A DNA stretch of 64,000 bases, from the NCBI GenBank assembly GCA_947085405.1, contig CAMTWO010000031.1:136048-200047 (forward strand), written 5' to 3'. The position numbers were made by a program, and so were the translations under genes. Positions 53,128 through 62,921 of the stretch are shown here, piece by piece; the first letter of the stretch is position 1; every line of letters begins with the position of its first letter. The notes beneath the pieces are model-generated. The model was not told where the DNA came from and searched no databases. It worked only from the letters and a program-made list of their open reading frames with translations. This DNA is from JASEGV01 sp947085405 (GTDB taxonomy: Bacteria > Bacteroidota > Ignavibacteria > UBA10030 > BY39).

Positions 53128-53322
53128 ATGAAACACTATTCAATCGCAGAAGTGGCAAAAATACTCAAAAAAAGTTACCAATGGATATGGGTATTAGTTA
53201 TATCCGGTAGACTCCAGGCGGAAAAAGTCGGTAAAACATTCATCATCAGTGATGAATCACTGAGAAATTATAAAATTAACAATAATCATAAAGATATTAA
53301 ATTAAACGAAGGGGAAAAATAG
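53128..53322 (+). CDS. Excisionase-like HTH protein
   Basis: 64 aa. A MerR/HTH_17-type DNA-binding domain: YSIAEVAKILKKSYQWIWVLVISGRLQAEKVGKTFII, the typical excisionase or replication-regulator pattern. The start at 53128 follows AGAAAGG; a longer in-frame start at 53065 adds a hydrophobic stretch with no parallel in the family. It ends 2 bp before the primase gene. It may control excision or replication. Confidence 0.72.
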   Translation: MKHYSIAEVAKILKKSYQWIWVLVISGRLQAEKVGKTFIISDESLRNYKINNNHKDIKLNEGEK

Positions 53323-53324
53323 TA

Positions 53325-56087
53325 ATGCAGCAATTTTTTAACGAAATGTACAAATACTTACCTGAAACAAATACTCATTTTCTTGAGTTGAGAGCTCTGC
53401 AAAATGAGTTACCGACTAAAATAGAATTTATTAAGCTTTTTAACGCTGAACAAGGTATTAAATCATTCATTCAAAAGCATAATGATACATATAGTTGCTA
53501 CTTTGGAATCGCTGCTAGAAACAATAACAAATCAGGTGCAAAGCATTGTTCTTATTTACCGGCAATCTATATAGATATTGACTGCGGTAATATCGGGCAT
53601 AAGAAAGCATCGCTCTTAAAAACCAAAGAAGAGGCGCTTAATTTTCTTAAAAGGGTAAATCTAGAACCAAATGTAATCGTAGACTCAGGCAATGGACTCC
53701 ACGTTTACTGGTTATTCGATAAACCACTTGAGATAACTCCTGATAATATTAATCGTGGAGAGTCATTGATGAAAAAGCTAAGCGGCATCTTAGGTGGTGA
53801 TTCCACACATGACGTATCCAGGATATTCAGAATACCGGATACGTTAAACCATAAACAAAACCCACCCGTAAGATGTCAGATATTAACGGAGAATTACTCT
53901 ACTAGACATACCTTATCTGAATTAGAACAAATGGTAGCCAATCATCCATTAGGAAAGATTGACCATAAAAAGATAAAAGAAGAATATAAATATAAAATAT
54001 TCGGCAATGTTGAAGTTGAGGATCGAAGTGCTGCCGATCAAAGTATAATCACATATTTATCAGGTATTGGTTTTTCGAGGGAAGATATTTACTCAATCTT
54101 CACATACTACCCGACTACCGGTAAATATTTGGAACGCTTAGAAGAAAATAAGGCGGGCGCAAATGCCTACCTGGAACATTCAATCGATAATGCACAAAAA
54201 TACATGGCTGAAAATAGTAATAATTGTGCTACCGTGTCCACCGTAACTGAGACAGATCCAAATGAATCCACCACTGTTACTAATGATAGTGTATATTTTT
54301 ACACCACAAGGGGAGGAGGCGTTGGTTATTCCTTTAACAATTACAGCTGTACTCCGCCAAGACGGGAAAATCTGACTAACTTTACAATTGAATTCGACGA
54401 TCAGGTAAAGTATAAAATTGACGGACAAATATTATCTAAATTCCAAGGCAAAGTAAATCTTGCTGATAATACAACAATTTCTTTCGACAACTTTTCCGCA
54501 GACTGTCTCGCTTGTCCGGCAGAGTTTAAAAAATACCTGTATAACATTTGTGGCGCACGAGTGGCTTTTATTGGTGGCGATAAACATATAATAGAAGCAA
54601 TAAAACAACATAATCGTCATACCAAAGTAATTACAGTTAAGGAGTTCGGTTATAACGATTCTCGCACAGAATATGTCACAGCCGATATGATAATAGATAA
54701 AGACGGAATAAAACAGGTCGATACTCCGATTCTCTATGATGATGTTGGTAACGGTAACTATCTGGGATTTAAAACGGTAGAAGAAATTGAGCTGGAACCT
54801 CTATGCAAATATATTGTCGAGGAACTATTGACTTGGAATGAGAAAAAAGTCATACTCCCTGTTTTTGCCTATACATTTCTACCTCTAATTTACCCTTTCA
54901 TCAGACAAGTAGTTAAAGGCAAACCATATATGATGATCAAAGGTACATCTGGTTGTGGTAAAACCATGCTGATAGAATTAATGCAGCACTTTTTTGGGAC
55001 ATTTAAGAACCTAGAAAGCTGGACATCCACAACAACCGCGATTCACATCAGAGGCACCTCATATAAGGATGCGATCTTGGCAGTGGACGATTTAAAGTCC
55101 CAGAATGTAAATGAATACCACCGGAATCAGCTTATGATTCTTTTGCAAAACTACTCAGATGAAACGGCTAGAAATCGTTCGACCAAGACTTTGGTTGTCC
55201 GAGATCCACGCATCATCAAGAGTTATTTGCTGATATCCGCGGAAGATTTAGTCATTACTGAATGCAGCACGATTGCAAGATGCATCGTTCTCAATGCTTC
55301 CAAGCAGGAAAGAAACGTGGAGAAAGCTCGAGAACTCCGCCAAAAGCAAATATCGTTTAAAGCTTTTACTCCTCACCTAATCCAGTTCATTTTATCTCAA
55401 AAAAATAGTTTGGACTATTGTGACCTATTTACGAAGTGTCATAATGCGGTTGAAAAAATATGCACAGACAATAACCTCGAAGGCGACAATTTGCCACGAC
55501 TCATCAATAACTTTGCCCAACTATATTTAGCCTGGAATATTACCTATTCCTTCATCAAGAAGCATTACAGAGGTGAGTTACTCGATAAATTTAATGAGTC
55601 GTTTATATCTGTCCTCGAAATTCTTATTAAGGATAACTTTGCGCGTATTCAGGATAAAAAATCAGAACTTCAATTAGTGGAAACCATGTGGGATATGATT
55701 GAAATGCAGAAACTGAGCTTACTTGATGTTACCCGCTATAAAAGGGGTGGTTTCTCTCCTGATCAGGTTGCAGGTTATTATTATTTATCTGCAAATGAAA
55801 AGCCCAAGGTTGTCATAAAATTAAGTCACGTTTATCGACTAGTAAAGCAATACTTAAGAACTTTTCAGGAGGAAATCGGCCACTCCTATGAGTCCATTAA
55901 AAATAAGTTGATAGAAGATGGTAAAATAAGTATTACCCCAAGCGGAGTGTTGTCTATTGGTGGCGAATCAGAACGAGGGGTCTATTGGATTGGCGATATT
56001 CCCTGGGAGCGCTTCGGTATCGTTATACCTGTTTCAGCAAACGGAGGCACGAACATTATCAATCTTCCTTTGGGGAACGTTAAATAG
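53325..56087 (+). CDS. Archaeo-eukaryotic-type primase fused to SF3-like helicase
   Basis: 920 aa. The N-terminal AEP/PrimPol-like domain has YIDIDCGN (DxD, about 82-86), IVDSGNGLHVYWLF (the sGxGxHxYW motif, about 123-136) and SRIFRIPDTLNHK (about 166-178). A linker of about 300 residues follows. The C-terminal ATPase has KGTSGCGKTML (Walker A, about 536-546) and ILAVDDLKS (Walker B-like, about 583-591). This layout is standard for plasmid- or integrative-element replication proteins. It should start replication at the adjacent repeat region and hand over to the family A polymerase. Confidence 0.82.
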   Translation: MQQFFNEMYKYLPETNTHFLELRALQNELPTKIEFIKLFNAEQGIKSFIQKHNDTYSCYFGIAARNNNKSGAKHCSYLPAIYIDIDCGNIGHKKASLLKTKEEALNFLKRVNLEPNVIVDSGNGLHVYWLFDKPLEITPDNINRGESLMKKLSGILGGDSTHDVSRIFRIPDTLNHKQNPPVRCQILTENYSTRHTLSELEQMVANHPLGKIDHKKIKEEYKYKIFGNVEVEDRSAADQSIITYLSGIGFSREDIYSIFTYYPTTGKYLERLEENKAGANAYLEHSIDNAQKYMAENSNNCATVSTVTETDPNESTTVTNDSVYFYTTRGGGVGYSFNNYSCTPPRRENLTNFTIEFDDQVKYKIDGQILSKFQGKVNLADNTTISFDNFSADCLACPAEFKKYLYNICGARVAFIGGDKHIIEAIKQHNRHTKVITVKEFGYNDSRTEYVTADMIIDKDGIKQVDTPILYDDVGNGNYLGFKTVEEIELEPLCKYIVEELLTWNEKKVILPVFAYTFLPLIYPFIRQVVKGKPYMMIKGTSGCGKTMLIELMQHFFGTFKNLESWTSTTTAIHIRGTSYKDAILAVDDLKSQNVNEYHRNQLMILLQNYSDETARNRSTKTLVVRDPRIIKSYLLISAEDLVITECSTIARCIVLNASKQERNVEKARELRQKQISFKAFTPHLIQFILSQKNSLDYCDLFTKCHNAVEKICTDNNLEGDNLPRLINNFAQLYLAWNITYSFIKKHYRGELLDKFNESFISVLEILIKDNFARIQDKKSELQLVETMWDMIEMQKLSLLDVTRYKRGGFSPDQVAGYYYLSANEKPKVVIKLSHVYRLVKQYLRTFQEEIGHSYESIKNKLIEDGKISITPSGVLSIGGESERGVYWIGDIPWERFGIVIPVSANGGTNIINLPLGNVK

Positions 56088-56139
56088 CCCTACAGTAAAA
56101 CCCTCCGTCCCTAGGGGGTGTCTGTAAGTTTTAAAACCC

Positions 56140-56219
56140 GTAGTTTCTGTAGGATGCTGCTTTGGTATCAGATTTCAATGTTTTTTTACTGTATATCATT
56201 TCAGTCCTACAGAACCTAC
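56140..56219. repeat. 15-bp inverted repeat upstream of the integrase
   Basis: GTAGTTTCTGTAGGA (56140-56154) and TCCTACAGAACCTAC (56205-56219) are inverted copies with one mismatch, 50 bp apart. Extra CTGTAG/CTACAG words lie around them. This could be a recombinase-binding or att site, or a regulatory stem for the integrase gene at 56326. Confidence 0.5.
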
Positions 56220-56325
56220 GCTCTATAAATACATATAGGGACGCTCAAGGATGGAGAAGTAAACTGTAGGTGCTTAAACAACAAGAATAGAAAACTAAAC
56301 AAAATATACTTAATCTGAAAAACAT

Positions 56326-57534
56326 ATGAAATTATCGACTATAATACCTGATTTTTTATTATCTGATCATAAACTCTTGGCTGTATATTGCTACTGTTTA
56401 AGATTAGCGCAACCGGAGAACACAAAAATACTTACAAACGGTCAAGTTGTGACGCTCAGACCTTATGAAGTTTTTATAGCTCTAAATAAGTCTGTATTAG
56501 ATTTGAAAATGGGGGAACAGATTATTGAGGACGCTATAAAAAAGCTTTCCGACCTAGAACTTATTGAGTTCAGTTGCGAAGGTGATTCAAGGAAAATTAG
56601 ATTCAAATATATAGTGCTTCCGTCAACGGAACAAAAAAATAAAAGTGGAACAGTTACAGATATTAATGATTGTTGGTTTGACGAATTCATACCAGAATAT
56701 CTAGAATATGTTAAAACCAATATGTCGTACAAAACATATATAAATTATCTTGCAATGGTCAATGCATTCAGCAAGTGGTTGGGGAGAAGAAAAATAAGCG
56801 ACATTACCGGGTCTGACCTGGAAAAATACAAGAACGCAAAAAAGGGAACTGTAAGCGATAACACAATTAATATACACGTGCGGACATTAAAAGCCTCGTT
56901 AGAGCTGGCAGTAACGTGGGGGAAGGTCAAAGAGAACCCTTTCAAAAATGTCAAGCAGATCCGGATACAGAAAAGATCTACACCTTCTTTACAGAAAGAC
57001 GAATACGATTTATTGCGCTGTAGAATTAGTGAACAATGGCTAATCAATTTGATTGACTTCGACATACTAACGGGTTTACGTCTGGGTGAGTTGTGTAATC
57101 TTAAATGGTCTGACATTGATATGGATAAAGGTATTATTACGATAGAATCTGATCCACAATATCGCGTTAAACACGGTAAGATGCGTACGCTTCCACTCCA
57201 CAATGAAGCAAAGGCCATATTATCTATGATCAAACGTACCGGGGAGTATGTATTTGTCAAAGAAGATGGAACCCGCCCATCCGATCAGTTTATTTCTAAG
57301 AAGTTCAAGTCATATATACGCGAAGTAGGTTTATCGGAAGAATATCATTTCCATTCTTTGCGAGCGACCTTTGCCTCGTGGTGTGCAAACAACGGCATCT
57401 CTGTTTATAACATCAAAAACTTCATGGGACACTCCTCTGTCCAGGTTACAGAATCTTACACAAGTCCTGATGTGTCGAACATGCGACGGGAACTATCCAA
57501 GCTTTCACTTGTACAATTCAAGGAGGCCGCCTAA
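56326..57534 (+). CDS. Tyrosine recombinase with N-terminal wHTH extension
   Basis: 402 aa. Residues 1-105 look like a replication/regulatory winged helix (SDHKLLAVYCYCLRLAQ...VFIALNKSVLDLKMGEQIIEDAIKKLSDLELIEF), not the usual integrase arm. The core-binding SAM-like domain (about 120-200) and the catalytic domain follow, with TGLRLGEL (Arg I near 248), HSLRATF (HxxR near 344) and MGHSSVQVTESYTS (His and nucleophile Tyr near 367-378). All catalytic residues appear present. It is probably the module's integrase or resolvase. Confidence 0.85.
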   Translation: MKLSTIIPDFLLSDHKLLAVYCYCLRLAQPENTKILTNGQVVTLRPYEVFIALNKSVLDLKMGEQIIEDAIKKLSDLELIEFSCEGDSRKIRFKYIVLPSTEQKNKSGTVTDINDCWFDEFIPEYLEYVKTNMSYKTYINYLAMVNAFSKWLGRRKISDITGSDLEKYKNAKKGTVSDNTINIHVRTLKASLELAVTWGKVKENPFKNVKQIRIQKRSTPSLQKDEYDLLRCRISEQWLINLIDFDILTGLRLGELCNLKWSDIDMDKGIITIESDPQYRVKHGKMRTLPLHNEAKAILSMIKRTGEYVFVKEDGTRPSDQFISKKFKSYIREVGLSEEYHFHSLRATFASWCANNGISVYNIKNFMGHSSVQVTESYTSPDVSNMRRELSKLSLVQFKEAA

Positions 57535-57728
57535 CAAAAATACATTAACCTGGTACATACAATAAAAAAACTTTGTCTACCGTTAGTCGGTAACAAAAGT
57601 GAACTATACGGCGTAGTTGTGTTAAACAATCCTCTCCAATGGTCTAAAATTTCTACATCAGTTTGGGGGTGAAAAATTTTATGATCTGGATATCAACTCA
57701 TATTTAACAATTTAATAAAACTACGCTG

Positions 57729-58769
57729 TTATATTCTAATGTTTATCTTCTCCACCGAACTCATTAATTCATTGGTCCCTAAATGAGCATATATCTGAGT
57801 TACCCAAGGCGATGAGTGTCCCATCAATTGTTGAACATGAAAAAGAGAAACTCCCTGTTCTACGAGATAACTTCCGAATGTGTGGCGCAGACTATGAAAA
57901 TGTAATTTTTCATTTAAACCACATGCACGAATAGCCTTCTTAAACAACTTAGAAACAAACTCTGTTCTTAATTGTCCGAACAATAATCCGTTCTTGTTTG
58001 GCATACCAACAAGCAGGTCCAAGAGCTTAGAGCTTATCGGGATTGTCCTCATCTTTCCGGACTTTGTCCGAAAGTTTCCATTGCTCCTAATTATGATCTT
58101 CCTTTTATCCAAAAAAATATCATCCCAATTAAGATGAACAATTTCACCTAGGCGTGAGCCAGTGAGAACAGCAAATAAAATGATATTGTGTAGCTGTTTA
58201 CCTTGAGTATGCTCTAGAACAGTTTGTAATTCTTCTCTCGATAAGTACGGCCTTATTGTATCGTCTATCCTAATTCGCTTGACATCCTTGCATGGACTTT
58301 TTTCTAACAATTCCCATGTTACTAATACGTTGAAGAATGCCTTGATACATCTGAGATCATGATTAACCGTATGTGGTGAAATCTTTTTAAGGCGTTGTTT
58401 TTCCAGTTTATATCTTTCAATATCTCGGATTGTCACATCTTCGATTGATTTGTCTGGTCCAATTACTTTAATGAACATATCCGTTATTGATTTATAGTCG
58501 GTATATGTGTGATTAGAAAAGTTGACTCTGACGTATGACAAGTATTCTGTGACAGCTTCTTTTAAGGTAAGTTCTGTTGGCTTATATATGTTTTTATCTG
58601 AGACAGGTTTTGAAATATCTTTTTGAGGGACGCCTTTACCCTCATATTCTAAGAAACTTTTGTAAGCGACATTTCTATCTTTTGTACCGAGTGTTCTCCA
58701 TATTCTTTTACCTTTATCATAATATACAATATGATAAATCCCACTTCTGTGTTTAATAAGAGTAGCCAT
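57729..58769 (-). CDS. Tyrosine-type site-specific integrase
   Basis: 346 aa. A short N-terminal arm-binding domain (SGIYHIVYYDKGKRIWRTLGT), a core-binding domain, then the catalytic domain: TGSRLGEIVHLNW (Arg I near 206), HSLRHTFGSYLV (HxxR near 293) and LMGHSSPWVTQIYAHLG (His and Tyr near 317-327). It is transcribed away from the tRNA-Arg fragment that begins about 120 bp upstream, the usual integrase/att layout. It faces the other recombinase across a 194-bp gap. Confidence 0.9.
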   Translation of the reverse strand: MATLIKHRSGIYHIVYYDKGKRIWRTLGTKDRNVAYKSFLEYEGKGVPQKDISKPVSDKNIYKPTELTLKEAVTEYLSYVRVNFSNHTYTDYKSITDMFIKVIGPDKSIEDVTIRDIERYKLEKQRLKKISPHTVNHDLRCIKAFFNVLVTWELLEKSPCKDVKRIRIDDTIRPYLSREELQTVLEHTQGKQLHNIILFAVLTGSRLGEIVHLNWDDIFLDKRKIIIRSNGNFRTKSGKMRTIPISSKLLDLLVGMPNKNGLLFGQLRTEFVSKLFKKAIRACGLNEKLHFHSLRHTFGSYLVEQGVSLFHVQQLMGHSSPWVTQIYAHLGTNELMSSVEKINIRI

Positions 58770-58887
58770 AGTAATTGCTCCAAGATTTAAGTTTGGAACA
58801 GTGCGTACAACACCCAGTGTTAGAAGAAGTGTTAGATGTTTAGAGGGAAAAACGCTTAAAATAGGATGGAATCATCGAAATGATACG

Positions 58888-58938
58888 CGTAACTGCGGCT
58901 CCGAAGGCAGATGCTCTATCCAATTGAGCTACAGGCGC
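58888..58938 (-). tRNA. 5' half of tRNA-Arg, 3' half replaced (probable integration site)
   Basis: Reading leftward from 58938: GCGCCTG acceptor strand, TA, D arm GCTC-AATTGGATA-GAGC, then TCTGCCTTCGGA with anticodon TCG at the expected position. After that the sequence no longer pairs: the anticodon stem mismatches, and no T arm or CAGGCGC acceptor partner follows. The break is in the anticodon stem, a common tyrosine-integrase crossover point. The missing 3' half was not found elsewhere in the window. Confidence 0.65.
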
Positions 58939-59278
58939 ATTAAAAGTTATGATTGATCCGCCTTCGTTTTACTTCGGCGGATTCTCAATCCGACTGTGAA
59001 CTTAATTTCGCTTCGCTCGTTAAGTTCAGTCGGATTGGAAGCTACAGGCGCGTGTGTTTTATTTTATTGATCCGCCTTCGTTTCACTTCGGCGGATTCTC
59101 AATCCGACTGTGAACTTAATTTCGCTTCGCTCGTTAAGTTCAGTCGGATTGGAAGCTACAGGCGCATAAAGATATTTATTGATCCGCCTTCGCTTCACTT
59201 CGGCGGATTCTCAAAATTTCTTATAAGTTAGCTGCATTACATTTGCTAACTTATGAAATTTTGGAAGCTACAGGCGCA
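58927..59278. repeat. 113-bp array: tRNA-Arg 5' ends alternating with palindromic elements
   Basis: AGCTACAGGCGCA (the first bases of tRNA-Arg, reverse strand) occurs at 58927, 59040 (lacking the final A), 59154 and 59266, a period of 112-114 bp. Between copies lie palindromic inserts. The first two share a stem built on AATCCGACTGTGAACTTAA around CGCTTCGCTCG. The third uses AAATTT...CTTATAAGTTAGC. Every insert begins, read leftward, TTCCAA and ends TTGAGAATCCGCC or TTTGAGAATCCGCC plus a CCGCC...GGCGG hairpin. Confidence 0.8.
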
Positions 59279-59446
59279 TTCTAATTGTCAACTTGTCCGC
59301 CGAAGTCCGCTATGAGCGGACGAAGGCGGATGGCTAATTACTAATGGTCAATGGTCAATAATTAATGGTTAATTGTTAATTAGTTATTAACAATTGTCTC
59401 GTTGCGGTAACAAAATAAGAAACAAAGTTGATTATTCCAAAAAAAA
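59279..59446. other. AT-rich spacer
   Basis: Short remnants of the same palindrome (TCCGCCGAAGTCCGC) lie at 59295-59330, and TTAATTAGTTATTAACAAT-type AT-rich words follow. No gene. This is the downstream end of the DUF1015 gene on the opposite strand; no clear terminator is seen. Confidence 0.4.
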
Positions 59447-60691
59447 TTATTCACTTAAAAAATGTATCACAAGCCCGTCTCTTAGTTTCGGCTCGAACCA
59501 GGTTGATTTCGGAGGCATAATTTTGCCTGCATCTGCAATTGCCATTAGTTCTTCTATCGAAGTTGGGAAGAGTGCAAACGCCACAGCCATCTCACCGGAA
59601 TCGACCCGGCGCTCAAGCTCGCCCAAACCTCTGATTCCCCCCACAAAATCAATGTTTTTACTTGTTCTGGGGTCGTCTATTCCTAAAAGCGGTTTCAACA
59701 AGTGATTTTGCAAAATAGAAACATCGAGGCGGGCAATTATATCATCGCTTACAATCGACGTAGGAAGCGGACGTAAATAATACCATTTTTTGTTGAGGTA
59801 CATTCCGAACTCGCCTTTCGTTCTCGGCTTAGCTTGTGCAGAGGATTCTTCAATTTCAAACTTACTTTTTACTTCATTCAAAAATTCATCAACAGTCCTG
59901 CCGTTCAAATGTTTAACAACACGGTTATAATCCAAAATTTTTAATTGATTGTGAGGGAATAGAACCGCGAGAAAAAAATTATATTCTTCGTCACCTTTGT
60001 GGTTAGGATTTTTATCTGCCAGTTCAACTCCCATTCTTGCAGCCGATGCCGAACGGTGATGACCATCGGCAACATAAAGTGTAGGAATAGATTCGAAAAG
60101 TTTTTTTATTTGTATGATTGTATTTTGATCTGTGATCAGCCAAAATTGATGACGAATACTATCTGCCGCAACAAAATCGTAAACCGGTTTGAACGCAGCT
60201 ATTTGTTCAACAACTTTATCAACTTCCTTCTGTGCAGGATAAGTTAAGAAAATGGGACCTGTGTGTGCGTTTGTAACTCGTACGTGATTCGTCCGGTCGT
60301 CTTCCTTATCTTTACGTGTCAGTTCGTGTTTTTTTATTGTATCGTTCAGATATTCTTGAACCGAAACACAACCTACAATTCCGTATTGCGTGTGCGCTCC
60401 CATTGTTTGAGCGTATAGGTAAAAATAAGGATCCGGATCCTTTTGTAAGATTCCTTCGTTAATAAATTTGTTTAAATTCTCTTTTGCTTTTTGATAGACA
60501 CGAGGGTCGTAGAGATGCATCGAAGGTTCTAAATCGATTTCGGGTTTGCCGACGTGTAAAAAACTAAGAGGATGTCCTTCGACTTCTCTTCGTGCTTCTT
60601 CGGAGTTAAGAACATCGTAAGGCTTTGATGCTACTTCAGATGCGTACTGAGGCAGGGGTCGCCAGCCGCGAAAAGGTCGTAATCTTGCCAT
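59447..60691 (-). CDS. DUF1015 family protein
   Basis: 414 aa. It opens with the DUF1015 signature ARLRPFRGWRPLP...SKPYDVLNSEEAR and contains the conserved YVADGHHRSASAAR motif near 214-227 and LLGIDDPRTSKNIDFVGG. The family is widespread and often sits beside serA and class V aminotransferase genes, as here. Links to serine or PLP-related metabolism have been proposed, but the activity is not settled. Codon use is like the other chromosomal genes. Confidence 0.9.
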   Translation of the reverse strand: MARLRPFRGWRPLPQYASEVASKPYDVLNSEEARREVEGHPLSFLHVGKPEIDLEPSMHLYDPRVYQKAKENLNKFINEGILQKDPDPYFYLYAQTMGAHTQYGIVGCVSVQEYLNDTIKKHELTRKDKEDDRTNHVRVTNAHTGPIFLTYPAQKEVDKVVEQIAAFKPVYDFVAADSIRHQFWLITDQNTIIQIKKLFESIPTLYVADGHHRSASAARMGVELADKNPNHKGDEEYNFFLAVLFPHNQLKILDYNRVVKHLNGRTVDEFLNEVKSKFEIEESSAQAKPRTKGEFGMYLNKKWYYLRPLPTSIVSDDIIARLDVSILQNHLLKPLLGIDDPRTSKNIDFVGGIRGLGELERRVDSGEMAVAFALFPTSIEELMAIADAGKIMPPKSTWFEPKLRDGLVIHFLSE

Positions 60692-60816
60692 AATAAGTAT
60701 TAATTCTGTTTACATTTTTGTTTAGAGAGAGTATAAAGAACTCAACCCACGACAAAGTTGACGAAGGTTGAGTTCGGAAATATTTCGAGAGTGTGAAGTG
60801 AGTTAAAATTTTACTA

Positions 60817-61725
60817 TCACGATTTTAGTGCATTCACAACTTTAGTTGCGATTTCTTCGCCGACACGTTCTTGAGCTTCGTTTGTCGATGCGCCGATGTG
60901 TGGTGTCGCCGAAACATTCGGATGACTCAGAAGTTCCTTTTGTGTTTCTGTTACAGGTTCGTTCACGAAAACATCGATACCGGCACCGGCAACTTTTCCG
61001 CTTTTCAGGGCTTCAAGCAGGTCTGCTTCGGAAACTACGCCACCGCGGGCGCAATTTATCAATACTACTCCGTTCTTCATCATATCGAATTCTTTTTTCG
61101 TAATCGCGGCGCCAACTTTTTTATCAAGTGGAATATGCAGCGATATAAAATCGGATTGTTTCAAAACTTCATCCTGAGTGGTTAGCTTTACATTTAAATC
61201 GGTCGTTGTAACAAACGGATCGTAAGCAATCACATTCATCCCCAAACCGATTGCCCGTTTTGCAACTTCCTTACCGATGCTTCCGATTCCAAAAATACCA
61301 AGCGTTTTACCGGTAAGCTCAATGCCTTTACTGTATTCTTTTTTGGGCCACTTCAAATTCCGCATTTCTGATGTGGAAACGTGCAAAAACCGGCACAAAG
61401 CGAACATGTGAGCGATAGCCAACTCTGCCACCGATATTGCCGATGCGCCTGGCGTATTGAGGACGGGAATTCCTTTGCTTTTTGCATGAGCCACATCTAT
61501 ATTATCCAAACCGACACCACCGCGGGCAATGGCTTTTAATTTTGTCCCGATATCAATTACTTCTTTTGTAACTTTGGTTGCCGACCGAACAATGATTGCC
61601 TCGTATTCGGGAATTTGTTGAAGAAGTTCTTCGGGTGAAAGTTTTTTATCTACAACTTCAAAACCGGCATTAAGTAAAATCTTTTTGCCGATGTCTTCAA
61701 TTCCATCGCTTATTAATATTTTCAT
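60817..61725 (-). CDS. serA: D-3-phosphoglycerate dehydrogenase, short form
   Basis: 302 aa. It oxidises 3-phosphoglycerate with NAD+, the first step of serine synthesis. The NAD-binding Rossmann motif is GIFGIGSIGKEVAKRA (about 146-161). Catalytic residues are visible in NCARGGVV (Arg), DVFVNEP (Glu) and TPHIGAST (His). It lacks the C-terminal ACT/ASB regulatory domains, so it should not be feedback-inhibited in the usual way. It lies 13 bp downstream of the aminotransferase gene, the next pathway step. Confidence 0.9.
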   Translation of the reverse strand: MKILISDGIEDIGKKILLNAGFEVVDKKLSPEELLQQIPEYEAIIVRSATKVTKEVIDIGTKLKAIARGGVGLDNIDVAHAKSKGIPVLNTPGASAISVAELAIAHMFALCRFLHVSTSEMRNLKWPKKEYSKGIELTGKTLGIFGIGSIGKEVAKRAIGLGMNVIAYDPFVTTTDLNVKLTTQDEVLKQSDFISLHIPLDKKVGAAITKKEFDMMKNGVVLINCARGGVVSEADLLEALKSGKVAGAGIDVFVNEPVTETQKELLSHPNVSATPHIGASTNEAQERVGEEIATKVVNALKS

Positions 61726-61738
61726 AATTCGTACCTTT

Positions 61739-62809
61739 CTATAGTTGTAATATTTTTTCGATTGCAGATGTAACTTCTTTAATGTCGTTCATTGTAAGTT
61801 CGCCCATGTGTGCGATACGGAAAGTTTTTTCTTTCAGGTCGCCGTAACCGTTTGAAATCTGCATATTGAGTTTTGCCAAACCGCTATTGAGGTCTGCGAT
61901 TGAAATATTTTTAGTATTTGTAATTGTAGTAAGTGTTTGAGAAGCGAATTTTTCTTCGGGGAACAGAGCGAAATGTTTCTTCGCCCAGGCGCGAGTGTAT
62001 TCGGCCATCTCAAAATGACGATTGAATCTGTTCTCCAATCCTTCGGCTAAAATTCTGTCGAGTTGGAAATTGAGTGCAAACATATGCGACAGCGATGGAG
62101 TTGAAGAATACTGATGATCTTTTTTCTCGATGTAGCTATAGATGTCAACGAGGTCGAGATACAGTCCGCGATTCTTTACAGTCTTTGCGTGTTCAAGAGC
62201 GCGCATACTAACTGAAGCTATCGCCATTCCCGGTGGAAGAGCGAGCGCTTTTTGAGTAGAAGTAATACAGACATCGATTCCTAATTTATCGACATCAATC
62301 TTTACACCGCCGAGTGAACTTACTGCATCCACGAGCCAATAAACGTCGGGGTACTTTTTCTTCAGCTCTGCAAAGGGCTGCAGGTCGTGCATGATGCCAG
62401 TACTTGTTTCGTTGTGTGTTATCGTGAATACATCGTACTTACCGGTTGATAAATACTGGTCGACTATTTCGGGAGTAGTTGGTTTACCTAACTCGGCTGA
62501 ATGTTTGTCAGCCGGTATCCCGTTAGCTTCAGCCATTTTGAACCATCGATCGCCAAAAGCGCCAACCGAAAATACTACCGCTCGTTTGGATGTTAAAGAT
62601 TTGAGTGAGCCTTCCATCAAGCCCGACCCTGAAGATGTGGAGAGTAGAATCGGATTTGCGGTGTACATCAGTTTGCGAAGTTTTTCTGTAATCTCGCGTT
62701 GTAAGTTTGAAGCATCTTTGCTCCGATGCCCGATCATTGGTGTAGCCATTTTGGCTAATACCTCCGGTGCGACTTCTGTTGGACCGGGAATAAATAGTTT
62801 CTTGTGCAT
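61739..62809 (-). CDS. Class V aminotransferase (serine-pyruvate/phosphoserine type)
   Basis: 356 aa, PLP-dependent fold type I. Family signatures: FIPGPTEVAPEVLAKM at the N-terminus, STSSGSGLMEGSL (phosphate cup), WLVDAVSSLGGVKID, and the PLP lysine in ITSTQKALALPPG (about 191-203). Members act as alanine-glyoxylate or serine-pyruvate aminotransferases. The operon with SerA suggests that it serves the phosphoserine step in place of a classical SerC. First gene of a three-gene leftward operon. Confidence 0.88.
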   Translation of the reverse strand: MHKKLFIPGPTEVAPEVLAKMATPMIGHRSKDASNLQREITEKLRKLMYTANPILLSTSSGSGLMEGSLKSLTSKRAVVFSVGAFGDRWFKMAEANGIPADKHSAELGKPTTPEIVDQYLSTGKYDVFTITHNETSTGIMHDLQPFAELKKKYPDVYWLVDAVSSLGGVKIDVDKLGIDVCITSTQKALALPPGMAIASVSMRALEHAKTVKNRGLYLDLVDIYSYIEKKDHQYSSTPSLSHMFALNFQLDRILAEGLENRFNRHFEMAEYTRAWAKKHFALFPEEKFASQTLTTITNTKNISIADLNSGLAKLNMQISNGYGDLKEKTFRIAHMGELTMNDIKEVTSAIEKILQL

Positions 62810-62921
62810 AAATAAATTCCTTTTTTATTTTTTAATTTTATTTTTTTTCCAAAAAGAACTAGCGAATTGTATTGATGACTAACCCCTACGTTTAAGTTTA
62901 ATGAAAATTTATGAAAATTAC

